NCBI GenBank assembly: GCA_032622095.1
Contig: CP136066.1
Coordinates: 229,528,961-229,592,960, forward strand
Length of the DNA: 64,000 nucleotides
Reading direction: 5' to 3'
Origin: Siphonodentalium dalli
Lineage: Eukaryota > Mollusca > Scaphopoda > Gadilida > Siphonodentaliidae
The position numbers and the translations under genes were made by a program. This document shows, in pieces, positions 30,072-42,990 of the stretch. The notes under the pieces were generated by a model. It searched no databases. It was given only the letters and a program-made list of their open reading frames with translations, and was not told the origin of the DNA. The number at the start of each line of letters is the position of its first letter. Position 1 is the stretch's first letter.

Positions 30072-32290
30072 TTTATTTTTCATTATTGAATTTAAAATAA
30101 AATTTGTTGGGTCTTCCTCTCCAGGTGTCGTTCAGAATTGATTTAAATTCATTGACATCTGTCGCTCCCGTACATAACTCGGTCAGGCTGTTCCAACAGT
30201 TTGTGCTGCGAGGTACAAAGCTGTTGGCTGATGTATTGTTCTTATGGATTTCTTTTTGTAGTTTGTCTTTGTGTCCTCTTGTGGTTGTTGAGTATGATTT
30301 TTTGCTGATGGTAGGACTACTGTAACTATTTTGTTTAATACTTTAAACATTTGTATCATATCGCACCTCTCTCGGCGGTATTGGAGTGTCGGTAGTCCAA
30401 GATGTTTATTTCTTCCCTCGTTGTCTTGATATTGCATATTGTTGGTAGTTGTCAGTTTAGTGGATCTTCTCTGGACGCTTTCGATTAATATCTGGTGTTT
30501 TCGTAGATGTGGGTTCCATATTGATGAGGCATACTCGACCATTGGTCTGATGAGGGATTTATATAGAATCTTTAGCATGTTGTCATCTATGTAGTTGAAG
30601 GATCTTCTAATTAGTCCTATTCTTTGATTCGCTTTGTTGACTGCTGTTGATATGTGTGAGTTGAAAGATAGTGCCGAGTCAAATATAACGCCAATGTCCT
30701 TCTCAGATTCAGTTGGTTGGATTTGTATTTCTTTATTTGCCTCTTGTATGTGGTAGCTGAATTTTGGGTTTTCTCGTCCTATATGGAGTACTTTGCATTT
30801 GACTGCATTGAATCTCAGGAGCCATCTTTCTGACGAATCTGATAATGTATCTAGGTCTTGCTGGAGTCTCATTTTGTCTTGGATATCCTTGATATCTGTG
30901 TATATTTTTGTGTCGTCGGCGAACAGTTTGCATTGCGATTTGTTGTTTAGCCATCTATGTACATTTCCTTGGATCTTGTTTGCGTGTAGTTTTGCCATGA
31001 GTCTTCTGTGCGGTACTGTATCGAACGCCTTACGGAAGTCAAGGTATATAATATCGATGCTTCTACCTTCGTCGATGTATGATGTAAGGTCGTCTTGAAC
31101 TTCCAGTAGTTGTGAGACGCAGGATCATTTTGCCATACAGCCATGTTGGTTATCTGTAAACAAATCGTTTTCTTCTAAGTACTCCATGATGTTATCCCTT
31201 ACTATTTTTTCCATTAGTTTACATATGATGCTCGTGCGGCTGACGGGTCTATAGTTCTCGGCTTTCTTCTTGTTTCCTTTCTTGAATATTGGGCATACAG
31301 TAGCATTTCTCCAATCTGTTGGAACCTCCCCCGTGGCTATAGATCTTTTAAAAGGTATGTCATAGCAGGACAGATACTGCTTGCAGCTTCTTTCATAACT
31401 CGAGGATGCAGTTTGTCTTCTCCTGGATATTTTGACGTATCCAGTTCGAGCAGGTGTCTCATTACAATTTCTTCGTTCACAACTATATCTTTTAGCTCGA
31501 CACTGTTTTCTACCTCAATTTCTCTGGGAAGAGGAACCTCTGCATCTCCTTCAATGGTATAGACACTGCTGAAGTATCTATTTAAAATTTCTGCCTTTTC
31601 TGCATCTTCACTGCTGATTGTTCCATCGTCTCTCTGTATATTCCCCATCCCTGCTTTGACTTTTGTTTTGCTTCGTATATAGTTCCAAAATGTCTTCGGG
31701 TCACTTTTGATACTCTCGGCTAGTTTTTGCTTATAGTTTTTGCGTGCTATTCTGCATTCCTGTGTTGCTTTATTTCTTGCTTGAATTTATTCTCTGTAGT
31801 TTGATTCCTTCTTGCTGTAGATATATTTTTCCACTTTTGGTGCTTCTCCTTAACTGCCTTCAGTGCTGGTACTGTCATCCATTTTTGCTTCTTGGTGCTT
31901 GACTTCATGACTGATGTTGGTATGTGTTTATTTGATGCTTCCAGTAATCTCTCTTTCAGACGGAGCCATAGGTATTCTACTGTCATTTCATCATCTTCCT
32001 CACATCCTCCATTCAGTTCCTCACGTAGTGCCTCATAGTCTCCTTTATGATATTGTGGTCTGTTGACATCCTCTTCCACTCCATCTGCATAGCATACAAA
32101 ATCAAATAGTAGCATGTGGTGGTCGCTGTTGCCTAATGGAGGTAAATGTTTCAGATCTGATATCATTAGTTCTTCGTTCGTGAAGATGAGATCTAACAGT
32201 GATTCTTGTTGTCCTTCTCTCTGTCTTGTTGGAACTCTTACGTGTTTCTTATGGAACAGAAATCCTATGGGACGATAAGTAGTTATTGAA
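30072..32290 (-). pseudogene. CR1/Jockey-like LINE, broken, with RT palm deletion
   Basis: Read right to left. At about 32130-32290 lies the end of an APE-type endonuclease (LLDLIFTNEELMISDL and the SDH motif GNSDHHMLLF), then the linker with FWNYIRSKTKVKAGMG. RT follows: FKKGNKKKAENYRPVS, DFRKAFDTVPH (catalytic Asp) and FADDTKIY (FADD motif, about 30920), then the thumb with RRSFNYIDD and MVEYASSIWNPHL. The 3' end reads NCWNSLTELCTGATDVNEF and stops at about 30076. Breaks: frame changes near 31750, 31345 and 30230, a TGA near 31128, and a missing block immediately before FADD (from NNKS to QCKLFADD) where the SGxPQGS motif should be. The 5' end is lost. The element is dead; the CR1/Jockey assignment is by motif pattern. 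Confidence 0.88.
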
Positions 32291-32389
32291 AATATACATA
32301 ATCGGGAAAGAAAGCACTCGTGACTCAGTGCATCATCGTGCGTGTTGATGGCAAGGGTGTTTTCTGTGGTATAATCGGATAACAAAACA

Positions 32390-32538
32390 GTTGTTGCCCT
32401 TCGTCTCGGGAGACATTGAGATTTGTCACCCGCTCGAGAACGGAATGTCTCCCTCGGAGCTTCGCTCCTCGGGAGACATTCCGTTCTCGAGCGGGTGACA
32501 AATCTCAATGTCTCCCTCGACAACGGGCGACAACTGTA
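32390..32538. repeat. 149-bp long perfect-arm hairpin
   Basis: Arms 32404-32456 and 32466-32518 (TTTGTCACCCGCTCGAGAAC and its inverse) pair across the nine-base loop AGCTTCGCT. Weaker outer arms extend it (ACAGTTGTTGCCC and GGGCGACAACTGT). It sits just beyond the 5' end of the LINE. GGGAGACATT units also occur near 29228. Confidence 0.88.
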
Positions 32539-33387
32539 TAATGTTCTCAAATAAAAGTAAATTCTTACAAACTGTTATAGTTCAGAACTAGCTAGATTGA
32601 AAATAACCACGCAAATTCTGAGAAAAGTGTACATAGTAAATTTTGCAAATTGTGTGCAGTGCAAGCTGTCTAAAATGACGGGGACAGAACAGTGAAAGTT
32701 AAAATTTAGTCCTATTAGGGACATTTAATCACGTTTCATCGATTATGTAGCTACATTACTATTGTATTCGACTTGTATGCATTAATTTATTTGTTTAAAC
32801 CATCCGAATTTCTAAAATAGATGTGACCATAATTCGAGGCCAGAGGTTTTGTTGCAACGTCGTCGGGTGAAAGGTCTTGTTATACATAGTCCGTTCTTGG
32901 AGTATAATACACATATGTAAGATATAGCTAAAATTTAATACACAGTATAACATCAAACCGGTATAAGATAAATGGCTACAATCATTGCACTCGGCTCCCA
33001 AGACTCAAGTAACTATAGGTCAGCAAAATTAGGCAAGTCAAGGTCAAGGTCATGGTATTGTTCATGGGTCAACAACAATTGTTTGCTCTTAATTTGCTAA
33101 TTTACCATAGAATTAGCCAGGTTCCCATGGTGACAATATGATTTCCCGGTAGGCATTACGATTCATGTGTTTTTGAATGGTCGAAACTAGTGTTATTCGT
33201 AACTGAAAAATACCTCTTTGTTCTTATGTTACGATCATAGTTTTGATGAAATGTAAATCATCAATGCATAAAGTGATAGACAATACTTATGAAACTTTGC
33301 AGTTTGCAGAGGATCAAGCTTGTTATCTGCATCGTAGAATTTAATCCGGAAAAGGCTGCGCACGTGTAATGTGTTCGCCTTTCACTA
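32539..33387. other. No gene seen
   Basis: AT-rich unique-looking sequence without a motif-bearing frame. Confidence 0.4.
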
Positions 33388-36189
33388 CACTGTAAAATTT
33401 AATAACGTTATAACTACGGTAATGCACCGTCAACTTAGTTGCCAGTACAATCCCTGTCGAAATAACAGTATACCGTTGATACATTGTACTGTTGAAGTAA
33501 ACGGTAGGATACTGTTGAAATAACAGTATACCGTTGATACATTGTACTGTTGGAATACACGGTAGGATACTGTTGAAATAACAGTACACCGTCGATACAT
33601 TGTACTGTTGGAATCACACATGCAATCTTTCTAAAATTTATTTATGGTACAAAGTAGTAATATAGCTGACTAGAAGATCCAACAAAAATAATTACTTTGA
33701 TTCGTTTATTAGTAGAGAAATTAGCGAAAATGTGAAAAGTGATCCGTTATAACTAATACTTATAGAGTGAATGACTGCAGTGCAAACCAATTTTACTAGG
33801 TGACCTATTTTCGCGGTCGCTATTAAAACATCGCAAGTGGTTAAATAGGGCTTGTTTACACTTTCTTTAGCCCGTTCGGTAGACCGTTAGTGCTATTTAA
33901 ACGGCTTGGAACCTGTCCCAAGCTGTTGAAACATATTAAAAAGTAGGCCTACTAAATTATAAAACAAATCTCCCGCGAATGACGGAGACAGACACTGAGA
34001 CATCAATTAATGGCGAATTTACCCGAGATGCATTGCGAATCTCACAAGGGAGGTGATCCTATCCATACCTCGTGTTTGTGCAACGGTACTTGGCCGTCAA
34101 AACTAGCAACGGTATAATACCGTAGGCAAACCAACGGTATCATATTGTTAAACCAACAGTGACAAAATACAGTGTAACTACTGTATAAATATGGCTGTAA
34201 ATAAAAAACGATACTAGTAATAGCTGATCAGCCAACACATCACTATTCAGTTATGAGTAATACTAATTTCGACCATTCTAAAACATGAATCGGCATGCCC
34301 TGTTATTAAGCCATAAAAAGAACAACAAAGCTCCATGTTTCGCAGTGAAAACTCAAATTTATGTACATGTAAAAGTTAAATATCTTAATGGCATACTTTT
34401 TAGTAACATGTAAGGCGTGGAATTGTCCAGTCACTGTTAACAGGTGAATCCGTACAGCATGACAATACAGTACCAGTCAGAAGATGTAGTAATTTTAGGC
34501 GCACCTTTATTGCGATATTAAGCGTGTTTAATTTAGAAAAAGGCGTGATTATAGCACAATGCCAAAAAAAAATTGTGCTTAGTATTGCAATATTGAACGC
34601 AAAATATTGCGATACTAAGCGCGCTAAATTTCAGACAGACCCGGATAGTGTTATATTTATATTAGATAAATACTGTGCATATAGTGTACATATAGTGTAC
34701 ATATAGCATTTACAACTATAATTTTATATATATCTAAAACATTGTCTCTATTTATGCAATAAACAACTTGATATAGAAGAAGCAATAATTTGATTTAAAT
34801 TTCAAAATTTTGAGCGCATGATGTCGCAATATTAAGCGCAAAATATTGAGATATTGAGCGCAAAATATTGCAATAATATCACAAGCAACACGCTTATAAG
34901 CGTTTCCACTTTCAATATTATTCCGATATTGGGAGCGAAAATAGCGCGCTTAATATACCACTTCTTTTGACGGGTACTGTATATCAATAAAAGCTAGTTG
35001 GGATTGGAAACTTTAAGACAACAGCAGAGCCCGTAATAGTCGCACATTTTCCATGAAATTCCATGGTATCACAACACTTAGTATCAATATCAGTGAGTCA
35101 GTCAAAGACAGTTTGATAAGAACATCCAGCCATTAGTGTAATCTCGGTAAATTGTCGTAATAAATTGACGATAACATGGCGAATGACGACAATGTCTCAC
35201 AAACACACGTTTCAATGAAAATTGATGAACACAGGATGAATTGGTCCGTGTAATTGTAAAGTTGGAATTGTAGATATGTGATCATCCGTCAATGCGCGGC
35301 GTCAGTTCATTGTTTACGGTGTTGTTGATACTGAAGCTTTTGTGAATTACACTGGTGCGTACGGTACATGTACATGTATATCCTCTCTTGTAAATGTACA
35401 TGCATGTGCTTTGAAACAATCAGATTCAGAACACTGTCAACTGGATTGTCAACATTCTAATAGTAATAGCTGCTCGTTGAGTCGTTGCTGGTATTATTGT
35501 CACTATTGGTTGACATCGAAGTCGTGTTAATTGTACCTGTATCATCTTATACTAAGTCACAACACTGTCAATTTCAACATCACCACTGAGTCGAATGAAG
35601 TCAGACCCTGGATCACGCTATGAATCGATTGGCATGAATCTCTACTCTCTAATTTAGTGGAAATTGTCAATGATTAAGCCGATTGTCGCAGAATTGAAAC
35701 TTATCCGGTTATCAAAGGAACCGTAATCAGACCGTCTTAACAACTGTCCACAATCGAACAGGTAACAGTTCCCCCCCCCCAAAAAAACAATAGTTTGGAT
35801 CAAATATGCAACGCCAAAGAAAAACGGCGAAAACATTATCTGAGTGCTAAAACGAGAACTTAAACCCGGAATAATGTAATCATCAATATACTTACCGACC
35901 AATATACTCAATATACGCACCGACCGCATAACACAGAATGAATGCCGGATTAATAATACATATTACGTATCAGCAGAGTAAGATTCAGTCATACTGTATG
36001 GAGTCATTGCCGTATATAATATGGTCGCCGATAAATATACTATTGAATTTTGACGGCATGACTTTAAATCACGACAATTTTCATGGGCAAATACAATAAC
36101 GGTATGGGACCGTCAAACTGATGAAACTGTATGGGACCGTCGATTATGACGGCCCGAAACCGTCGAACCGACATTAATTTCTAACAGTG
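33388..36189. mobile_element. Possible 2.8-kb TIR element flanked by TA
   Basis: Left end CACTGTAAAATTTAAT and right end ATTAATTTCTAACAGTG are imperfect inverted repeats, each next to TA. Both ends are rich in ACCGT/ACGGT motifs (33420-33600, 34085-34145, 36090-36175). No transposase frame. TA duplication would suggest a Tc1/mariner-type source, but the short TIR leaves room for chance. Confidence 0.4.
33438..33612. repeat. 63-bp tandem repeat, about 2.8 copies
   Basis: Unit contains GAAATAACAGTATACCGTTG and ATACATTGTACTGTTG, with internal dyads (AACAGTA ... TACTGTT). Confidence 0.9.
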
Positions 36190-37335
36190 TATTTATAGAG
36201 ATCAGGCTACAGACAAAGTTTATCGTAGTACCGTAGCAGTTGTGTTCATATTATTGCACATATTTAAGATATATGCATTTTTGAATAGAGATTAACTTCA
36301 ATAACATGTTCTGCATGGGCCAATTTATTACATATATTGTAAACAGAACACATGTTTAAATAGTTGTGACCTGATTTTCGAAGTTAGTTTTGTAGTATGC
36401 ATTTGCACAATATAATATATAACAATTTGTAATTTTGTCCTGCATCCGTTCCAAAACTCTTCCTCCACGCGAAAGCAGCCAACAATGCTCCAATATTTCG
36501 TTGCAGACATGATCCGTAACACCTTGCATGCCTGATCCATAACACCCTGAATGCCAACACTCTCTATTGGTCTTGTTAACGTAATTGCTCACGGTGTCGT
36601 TTTCTGTAGGCGCTCAGGTCAATTTTAATTGTAATCATACCTTGCCTAAACCTGATTGGTCAGTATAGCCTGTATTTCCATGGATACATGAAATTCGTGT
36701 TGTGGTACAATTCTAGATATTATGAATTGTACGACAAATAACGGTGGTACATTCAATTCAATGCCGCCATTAACTCAGAACGCTCATAATTCAAACCACA
36801 TGTGAATTGGCTAATATCATGGTGTACATGTGTGTATAGACTAAAGAAAGAGACATACAATGGCTACCTGCTAATACTGAATTTTATTTAAGATAGAACA
36901 ATAAGTCTTTAATAGTTAAGTCATGTCTGTCGTTACAGTTCGATGAGAAGAACTGTTTGGAGTAAAATCGTACCACGCAGAGATAAGACCAGCGCAATTA
37001 TATACCTTACTCGTATTTAAATTCGCGCAGTACTATTTTTCGCGCACCCTGGGGTGCGTGAATTAAAACTGAGAAAAATAGAGCTTATGCCAAATCACAG
37101 TGGAAATCAGTTATGTTATTGAGTTACATGTACGTACATTGCAGGCGGCTGGACTGAATATAGACAGTTATATTGACATGCGGGCATGCATTCCCAACAC
37201 CACTATTCATATGTAAATCATAGTCAAATCTTAGATGTTGCAATAATTGTAAGAATGCTGCAGAAGGGCCGGTTTGGTCTCAAAGGTATTGCTGTGGAAG
37301 TACATCAAAGGTATTGTTGTGGAAGTATAGGTTGA
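36190..37335. other. No gene seen
   Basis: No recognisable coding region or repeat. Confidence 0.4.
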
Positions 37336-37739
37336 TATGACCTGATTGCACCATCTTGCAGTACAGTCTTTTATACACCGACGCTATGACATCATCCTAC
37401 CGGACATGACCTCATTGCATCATCTTGCAGTACAGTTTTATATACACCCACGCTATGACATCATCCTACTGGACATGGCCTCATGGCATTATCTTACAGT
37501 ACAGTCTTATATACACCCACGCTATGACATCATCCTACTGGGCATGACCTCATTGCATCATCTTACAGTAGTCTTATATCCAGCCACGCTATGACATCAT
37601 TATACTGGACATGACTTCATTATACTACTAGCAGTACAGTCTGATATCCACCCACGCTATGACATCATGGATTATAATCCCACTCGACATGCCCTCGTTA
37701 TATCACTAGCAGTATAGTCTGATATCCACCCACGCTACA
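37336..37739. repeat. 67-bp tandem repeat, about six copies
   Basis: Unit core CACCCACGCTATGACATCAT and CTGGACATGACCTCATTGCA. The later copies are shortened and degenerate. Confidence 0.9.
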
Positions 37740-38464
37740 GGTTACAATCAACTAATTATATAGAGTTACGCTTCTTGAGTTTGGGTAGGAAAACTCGAGT
37801 CAGCATAAAAACAAAATCTGGCTGCTGATTGGTTGATTATCATTGAGGGAAATATCCCTAAGCGGGAACATAAAATCATAGCATACGTAAATATGGCGAT
37901 CATGCATATTTGGGTGTCCAGGAAGAGTCTGGTGGGGACCCGAGGTTATGGAAGGGGTCTGGGTATATTTATGCTGTTGAGTTTTGTGCAGTAAATGGGG
38001 TAGTTGTGGAAATGTAAGATTATCGTTTGAAAACAAAACCGAAACCTAATTATTTTCTAGAAGTCCCGCCGGCCATGGGTTAAGCCTATTTGAACTTCAA
38101 GTGGTCAATTTTCCCTTAGAACGTCATCCACTACACCAGTCTGTGATAACAAACGCGCTCTTTTCGATATTTTTTTCAAACGATAATCTTGCATTTCCAC
38201 AACTACCCCATTTACTGCACAAATTTCAGCAGCATAAAAATACCCAGACCCCTTCCATAACTTCGGGACCCCACCAGACTCTTCCTGAAAATCTAAACAT
38301 ACATGATCGCCATATTTACGTAGGCTATGTTTTTCTGTTCCCGCTTGGGGATATTTCCCTCAATGATAATCAACCAATCAGCAGCCAGAATTGTGTTAAG
38401 CTGACTCGAGTTTCCCTACCCATATTCAAGAAGCGTAACTCTATATAATTAGTTGCTTGTAACC
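37740..38464. mobile_element. 725-bp foldback (inverted repeat arms of about 290 bp)
   Basis: Arms 37740-38030 and 38172-38464 pair along their length (GGTTACAATCAACTAATTAT versus ATAATTAGTTGCTTGTAACC at the outer edges; TACCCCATTTACTGCACAA in the inner part). A 140-bp spacer separates them. The arms differ at many points, so it is old. A transcript across it would fold into long dsRNA. Confidence 0.85.
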
Positions 38465-39265
38465 ATATTGTAACAGAGCTAATGAATCATAGCGCATCCG
38501 GAAGCAGCCGACAAAGAAAGATCGAAAGTATGCATGAATTTAAAATTTTGAATATTCTCTAAGCTTTTCTCTGTTTCTTACACCAAACATTACCATTTAA
38601 TATTTAGTACACTTGTACTAATACCTGTAATCGAACTATCATGAATCAATCAAATTACACTCGACACGAATATTTACCACCAGGAAGAAAAAGCATCTCG
38701 AAGATTATCTCTCACAAAACACGCGGAGTGTGTCACACATGTGCGAAAATAGATTAGCCGAATTACTCATTGCTGCTGGAAGGTTCGAAGCAGACGTTTA
38801 CTGCTAGAGACAGTCTCTTTGAATCCACAGCTGTTAATAAATAATTAAAATCTATCGCTCGTGGTTGTTCTGCGCTTCCATTTACAACACAAACACATGC
38901 CATTAAGTGTTCTGAGAAAGACAACAAAGCTAATGTCTGTATATAGTTAAACATCGATCACTTACCTGCCCCAAACCGACATAATCTCGCCTTTCTTCAA
39001 TTGAGTATATCCGCCACAAAATATTAAACCCACGCACCATCTATCTTCTGGAATTTTCGCCCTTAATAAAGTGAACGCTCTTTATACAGGTCATATAACG
39101 TTCATGGTCGTATGTACCCAAACGATGCTCATATCATACTCTAACAAACATAAAACACATGTGTATTGAATAACAAGGAGTAGCGGAAGAGAGAGAGAGA
39201 GAAAGGTGACAGAGAGAGAGCGAGTCAGACGTATATACATACGTTGATCGACGCAATAGATTTGC
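38465..39265. other. No gene seen
   Basis: Includes a GAGA-type simple run at about 39189-39218. No coding region recognised. Confidence 0.4.
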
Positions 39266-39268
39266 TTA

Positions 39269-39666
39269 GGGTACGTTCATAATCTGGCAAGTTTGCACGG
39301 TATGGTTTGCAGGCATTTCGTCGTAGTAAACGACATGGTGCCAGAAAATGAATGGAAACAAGCATATAAAATGCATCAGTACCTACATAACTACATGCGA
39401 AGTAAAATCCCCGTAGTTCCACCTGTAGCCATGCTACCGGAATGTGCCTGTACATAACGTGCAATTATCTCGCAAGAACAGGCATTTGAAGGCAAATGTC
39501 AGTATCGCCGTTACAAGTGGAACTACATAACGTTTACTTCTCATGTCGTTCGCTTTGGTAAAGATGCATATTATATTATATATCAAATTATGTCACCATG
39601 TGGTTTTCTATGATGAAATGCCTTGCAGAACATACCGTGCAAACTTGCCAGCGTATGAACGTACCC
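39269..39666. mobile_element. 398-bp MITE with TTA target duplication (Harbinger-type)
   Basis: TIRs about 35 bp starting GGGTACGTTCATA and containing CTGGCAAGTTTGCACGGTAT, with the inverse at the right. Flanked by TTA (39266-39268 and 39667-39669), the duplication typical of PIF/Harbinger elements. Arms continue in patches (CATTTCGTCGTAG versus ATGATGAAATG). No transposase. Confidence 0.75.
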
Positions 39667-40209
39667 TTAACATATGCGCAAAGTTGTCAATGATGCACAC
39701 GCTGATAGCGACTTTGACACGATTGAGCTAAATGGCACCGTGATGGCACCGTAATGGCACCGTAATGGAATCGTGATGGAAACTCCAGAAAATAATATCC
39801 CTGGAATACTCATTTTTTCTTCAATGTATTGGTATATACTCGTCGTTTTGACATATAGAGTGGAAAATATACAATGTTAAACTTCAAAATATTTCTGGAT
39901 TCAGGCAATTCTTCAAGGATTGGCCATTTATAAACGGAAAATCCGTACCTAAAAAAATGTTCGTTAATTAATGGACAATCCGACCACGCGTGGCACGCGA
40001 GCTTGGGAGTGTCCACTAAATGACGACATGTATAGCTAATCCTGCATGTTCGCTTCATATTTAATATGAAGGACAATAACTATATAAAGAATGTTAATTT
40101 ACTAAATAACGGCGATTTGTTTGAGAAGAAGTGTTTTTGACGAAATAACGGAGATATTTGAAGAAGAGTTTTTGACGAAATAACGGAAATATTCGAAGAA
40201 GTGTTTTTA

Positions 40210-41515
40210 AAGATGCTTTTTGTCTATTTTTAAATTACATTGAATCCTTTCCTTTTAAGCCTGAAATGTGTATCCAATGACATAGAAAACACAGTGGCGA
40301 TTTATCGAATAATTATTGTACTTCTATATGCTGACGATAATGCACTGCTAGCTGAATCTAATGATGGCATATAGAAAGCTTTAACCCCTTACCCAACAGA
40401 AGGGCCCTGTGCCAATGCATTCTCTTATATATGCGAGTCGACCATATGTCGCCTCGCATATATAAGAGAATGCATTGGCTTAACACATTAAAAATTATAA
40501 AATTGTTAAAGAATGTAAGAAAAGATGGTAAAAAGTGTTAAAAAAAGATTTTTTTTAGGCCAATGCATTCTCTTATATATGCGAGGCGACCTATGGTCGA
40601 CTCGCATATATAAGAGAATGCATTGGCACAGGGCATAACTGTAACTATCACAATGTGGTCAAGGAGCCGGTTCCAATGATATCCATATCTGTATGGTTCT
40701 ATTGAGACAGACCGAAGATATTTTAGGCTGTTGAAGCTTTATTTGGCCGGTTTTGGCCGGTTTGTTGGGTAAAGGGTTAAATGCAGTTTATGAATACTGT
40801 GAAGACTGGAGATTTACCGTAAGCACTACCAAAACGAACGTGATAATTTTTGCTTCCTCACATCGACACGTAAAACAACAAAAATTCGAAGCTGGACGAT
40901 TCAAATATTGAGGTAGTGAACGAATACAAATATCTTGGGGTACCTTTTTCACATTGGCTCATTCTACAGAGCAAGACGCAACAATGAGAAACAAACTATT
41001 TCGTCTATGTTTGGTGTTGTAAGGAAAATTAGTCAATATAATCTTGCTTTCGATTTCCAAATTGACCTTTTTAATAAAATGATCCTTCCAGTGATGCTAT
41101 ATGGGTGTGATGTGTTTGGGTTTGAGAAAACTGATTGCTTTGAGCGGGTGCAACTAAAATTTTTGAAAATAATATTAAAAATGAAACCAAGTTATCCTAG
41201 TTGTATGGTTTATGGAGAAAGAGGATGTTATGCGATATATATCCATATTGAAACGTCTATGATACTATTATTGGCGTAACTTGTCAACCGAGATTCATAT
41301 AACCTGTCGAGTGTTGTATATCGATATGTGTGCTCTTATGCGCTTCATTCTGGGATTGAAAACCAATGGCTTAATATAGTAAAAGATATACTCAATAAAT
41401 GTGGTATCACCTATATATGGGATGCTCAGTCGGTTAGTGATGGTGAATACATTTATCGATATGTTGAACAGTCGTTATAGGACCAATATTTGCAATCATA
41501 GAACGAAACTCAAAA
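40210..41515 (+). pseudogene. LINE RT fragment interrupted by a TTAA MITE
   Basis: Contains LLYADDNALLAESNDG (the YADD catalytic motif, about 40334-40381). After the MITE it continues AVYEYCEDWRFTVSTTKT. The thumb/connector region follows: MILPVMLYGCDVFGFEKTD, QLKFLKIILKMKPS and MVYGERG (41080-41225), then GIENQWLNIVKDILNKCG and ITYIWDAQS near 41355-41435. These match the post-RT region of a LINE family common in marine invertebrates. An in-frame TAG just before the MITE, frame changes near 40912 and 41278, and absent endonuclease and C-terminal zinc regions show a dead copy. Removing the MITE and one TTAA leaves the frame continuous across the insertion point. Confidence 0.82.
40385..40776. 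mobile_element. piggyBac-type MITE, copy B (392 bp)
   Basis: Same length and structure as copy A: TTAA at 40381-40384 and 40777-40780, ends CCCCTTACCCAACA and inverse, palindromes at 40412-40478 and 40560-40626. It is inserted in the RT coding sequence of a LINE. Confidence 0.9.
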
Positions 41516-41527
41516 TGTACTCTATAT

Positions 41528-41898
41528 AACATAGTCGTACAAAACGACGTACTTTATCGCACAGGGTTATAGATGTGTAAACTTAAACCAAAATTTGGGT
41601 ACAAACATAATCATGTTTGATCACGAGATCTTTCACTCGTATAGATCACTACATCATACCGCATGACATTTCAGATAAGTAAGCTATACACTGATATTGC
41701 GAAGTACTTAGACGAAAATAAAACATAATTATAAAGTACAAGTATTTTGGCAGTATTGCTATTTAGTTAGCGAATGGGGATAATTTGAAGAGCAGAATCA
41801 TAGGAACTATATCTTTGGCCGGGGGATGCGCGCAGTTATACTGCGTTAAACATTCTTTCCAATAATTTCTTTGCCGAAGACAGTCGCTTGTGTTGACA
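41528..41898. repeat. 371-bp duplicated segment, copy 1
   Basis: Nearly identical to 49272-49642, from AACATAGTCGTACAAAACGA to CAGTCGCTTGTGTTGACA. This copy directly follows the LINE fragment. No coding frame. Confidence 0.92.
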
Positions 41899-42377
41899 CA
41901 GGTATAATTCGTTCATAATTTTTACGGCATGGTTCGAAATTCGAAGGCCTTTTCTTTCACATTCATTGATAAATCGTTATGGTGCACGCTTATATCATGG
42001 CATTCATTTGCAACACAATTGATTTTGTCCATTCCCACTGCGCGCTGTCTTTGTCAATCGGCGGCATGTGAGTTCGGTTTGTCGGTACTTACGTCCTGAT
42101 TGCGGCGTGCGTAGCTTTGTCCGATTTTACAACACTAATGTATATATCGCTACCGGACAAACGGTCATCCTATATATATTGCAGGGACGTGAAACACTCT
42201 GGTAGTGTGATAATATTGCACCGGAGATCAATGTTTAAAGTAGTTTCTTTCACGCTTAGTAATCCACATTTACGATGTCCACACGTCATTCTTATTTATG
42301 AATTACCTGGGAAATTATTATACCCCAACTTTCGAAGCAAATGGGAGGATATACTGGATTGTCTGCGTCTGTCTGTC

Positions 42378-42990
42378 CGTCAGTCCCACTTTCTCCATCC
42401 GTCCCACTTTCTCCCTCCGTCCCACTTTCTCCCTCCGTCCACCCGTCCGACCTCATAACTCGAACAACTATGAACCGATTTCAATAATTTCTTGTATGCA
42501 ATCTCCTTAGGATTGCCTCTCCGCATGAGGCTAATTGCGGTGCGGTCCGACTTTTTTTTTTTTTAAAGTTACGACTTACTTTTCTACTTATTTTGACTTA
42601 GAAAATTCTGTTCGACTTCATAACTTTAACAAATATGAACCGCTTTCAATAAATTTTGGTATACATTCTTCTTACAACACCCTCTCTAAATTATGCGGCT
42701 CAGGGTTGGCTCGGACTGTTTTCCCTAACGTGACACTTTCATTTTCGACTTATTTTGACTTCAAATATTTTGGGAATTTTTTTCTACTTATTTTGACTTA
42801 GAAAATTCTGTCCGACTTCATATCTTTAACAAATATGAACCGCTTTCAATACATTTTGGTATACATGCTTCTTACAACACCCTCTCTAAATGATGCGGCT
42901 CAGGGTTGGTTCGGACTGTTTTCCCTAACGTGACACTTCATTTTCGACTTATTTTGACTTCAAATATTTTGGGAATGTTTTTTTTTTGGC
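42378..42990. repeat. Short and 220-bp tandem duplications
   Basis: First, an 18-bp unit (CGTCCCACTTTCTCCCTC), three copies at about 42388-42440. Then two copies of a roughly 220-bp block (42555-42779 and 42780-42990) containing ATGAACCGCTTTCAATA and TGCGGCTCAGGGTTGG. A third partial relative lies at 42465-42535. Confidence 0.8.

Noticed and set aside
30793-31098. Plus-strand frames across the LINE
   Set aside because: Antisense shadows of the clear minus-strand RT.
35342-35530. Cys/Ser-rich 62-codon frame as a small secreted peptide
   Set aside because: No signal peptide and no Cys framework; likely chance.
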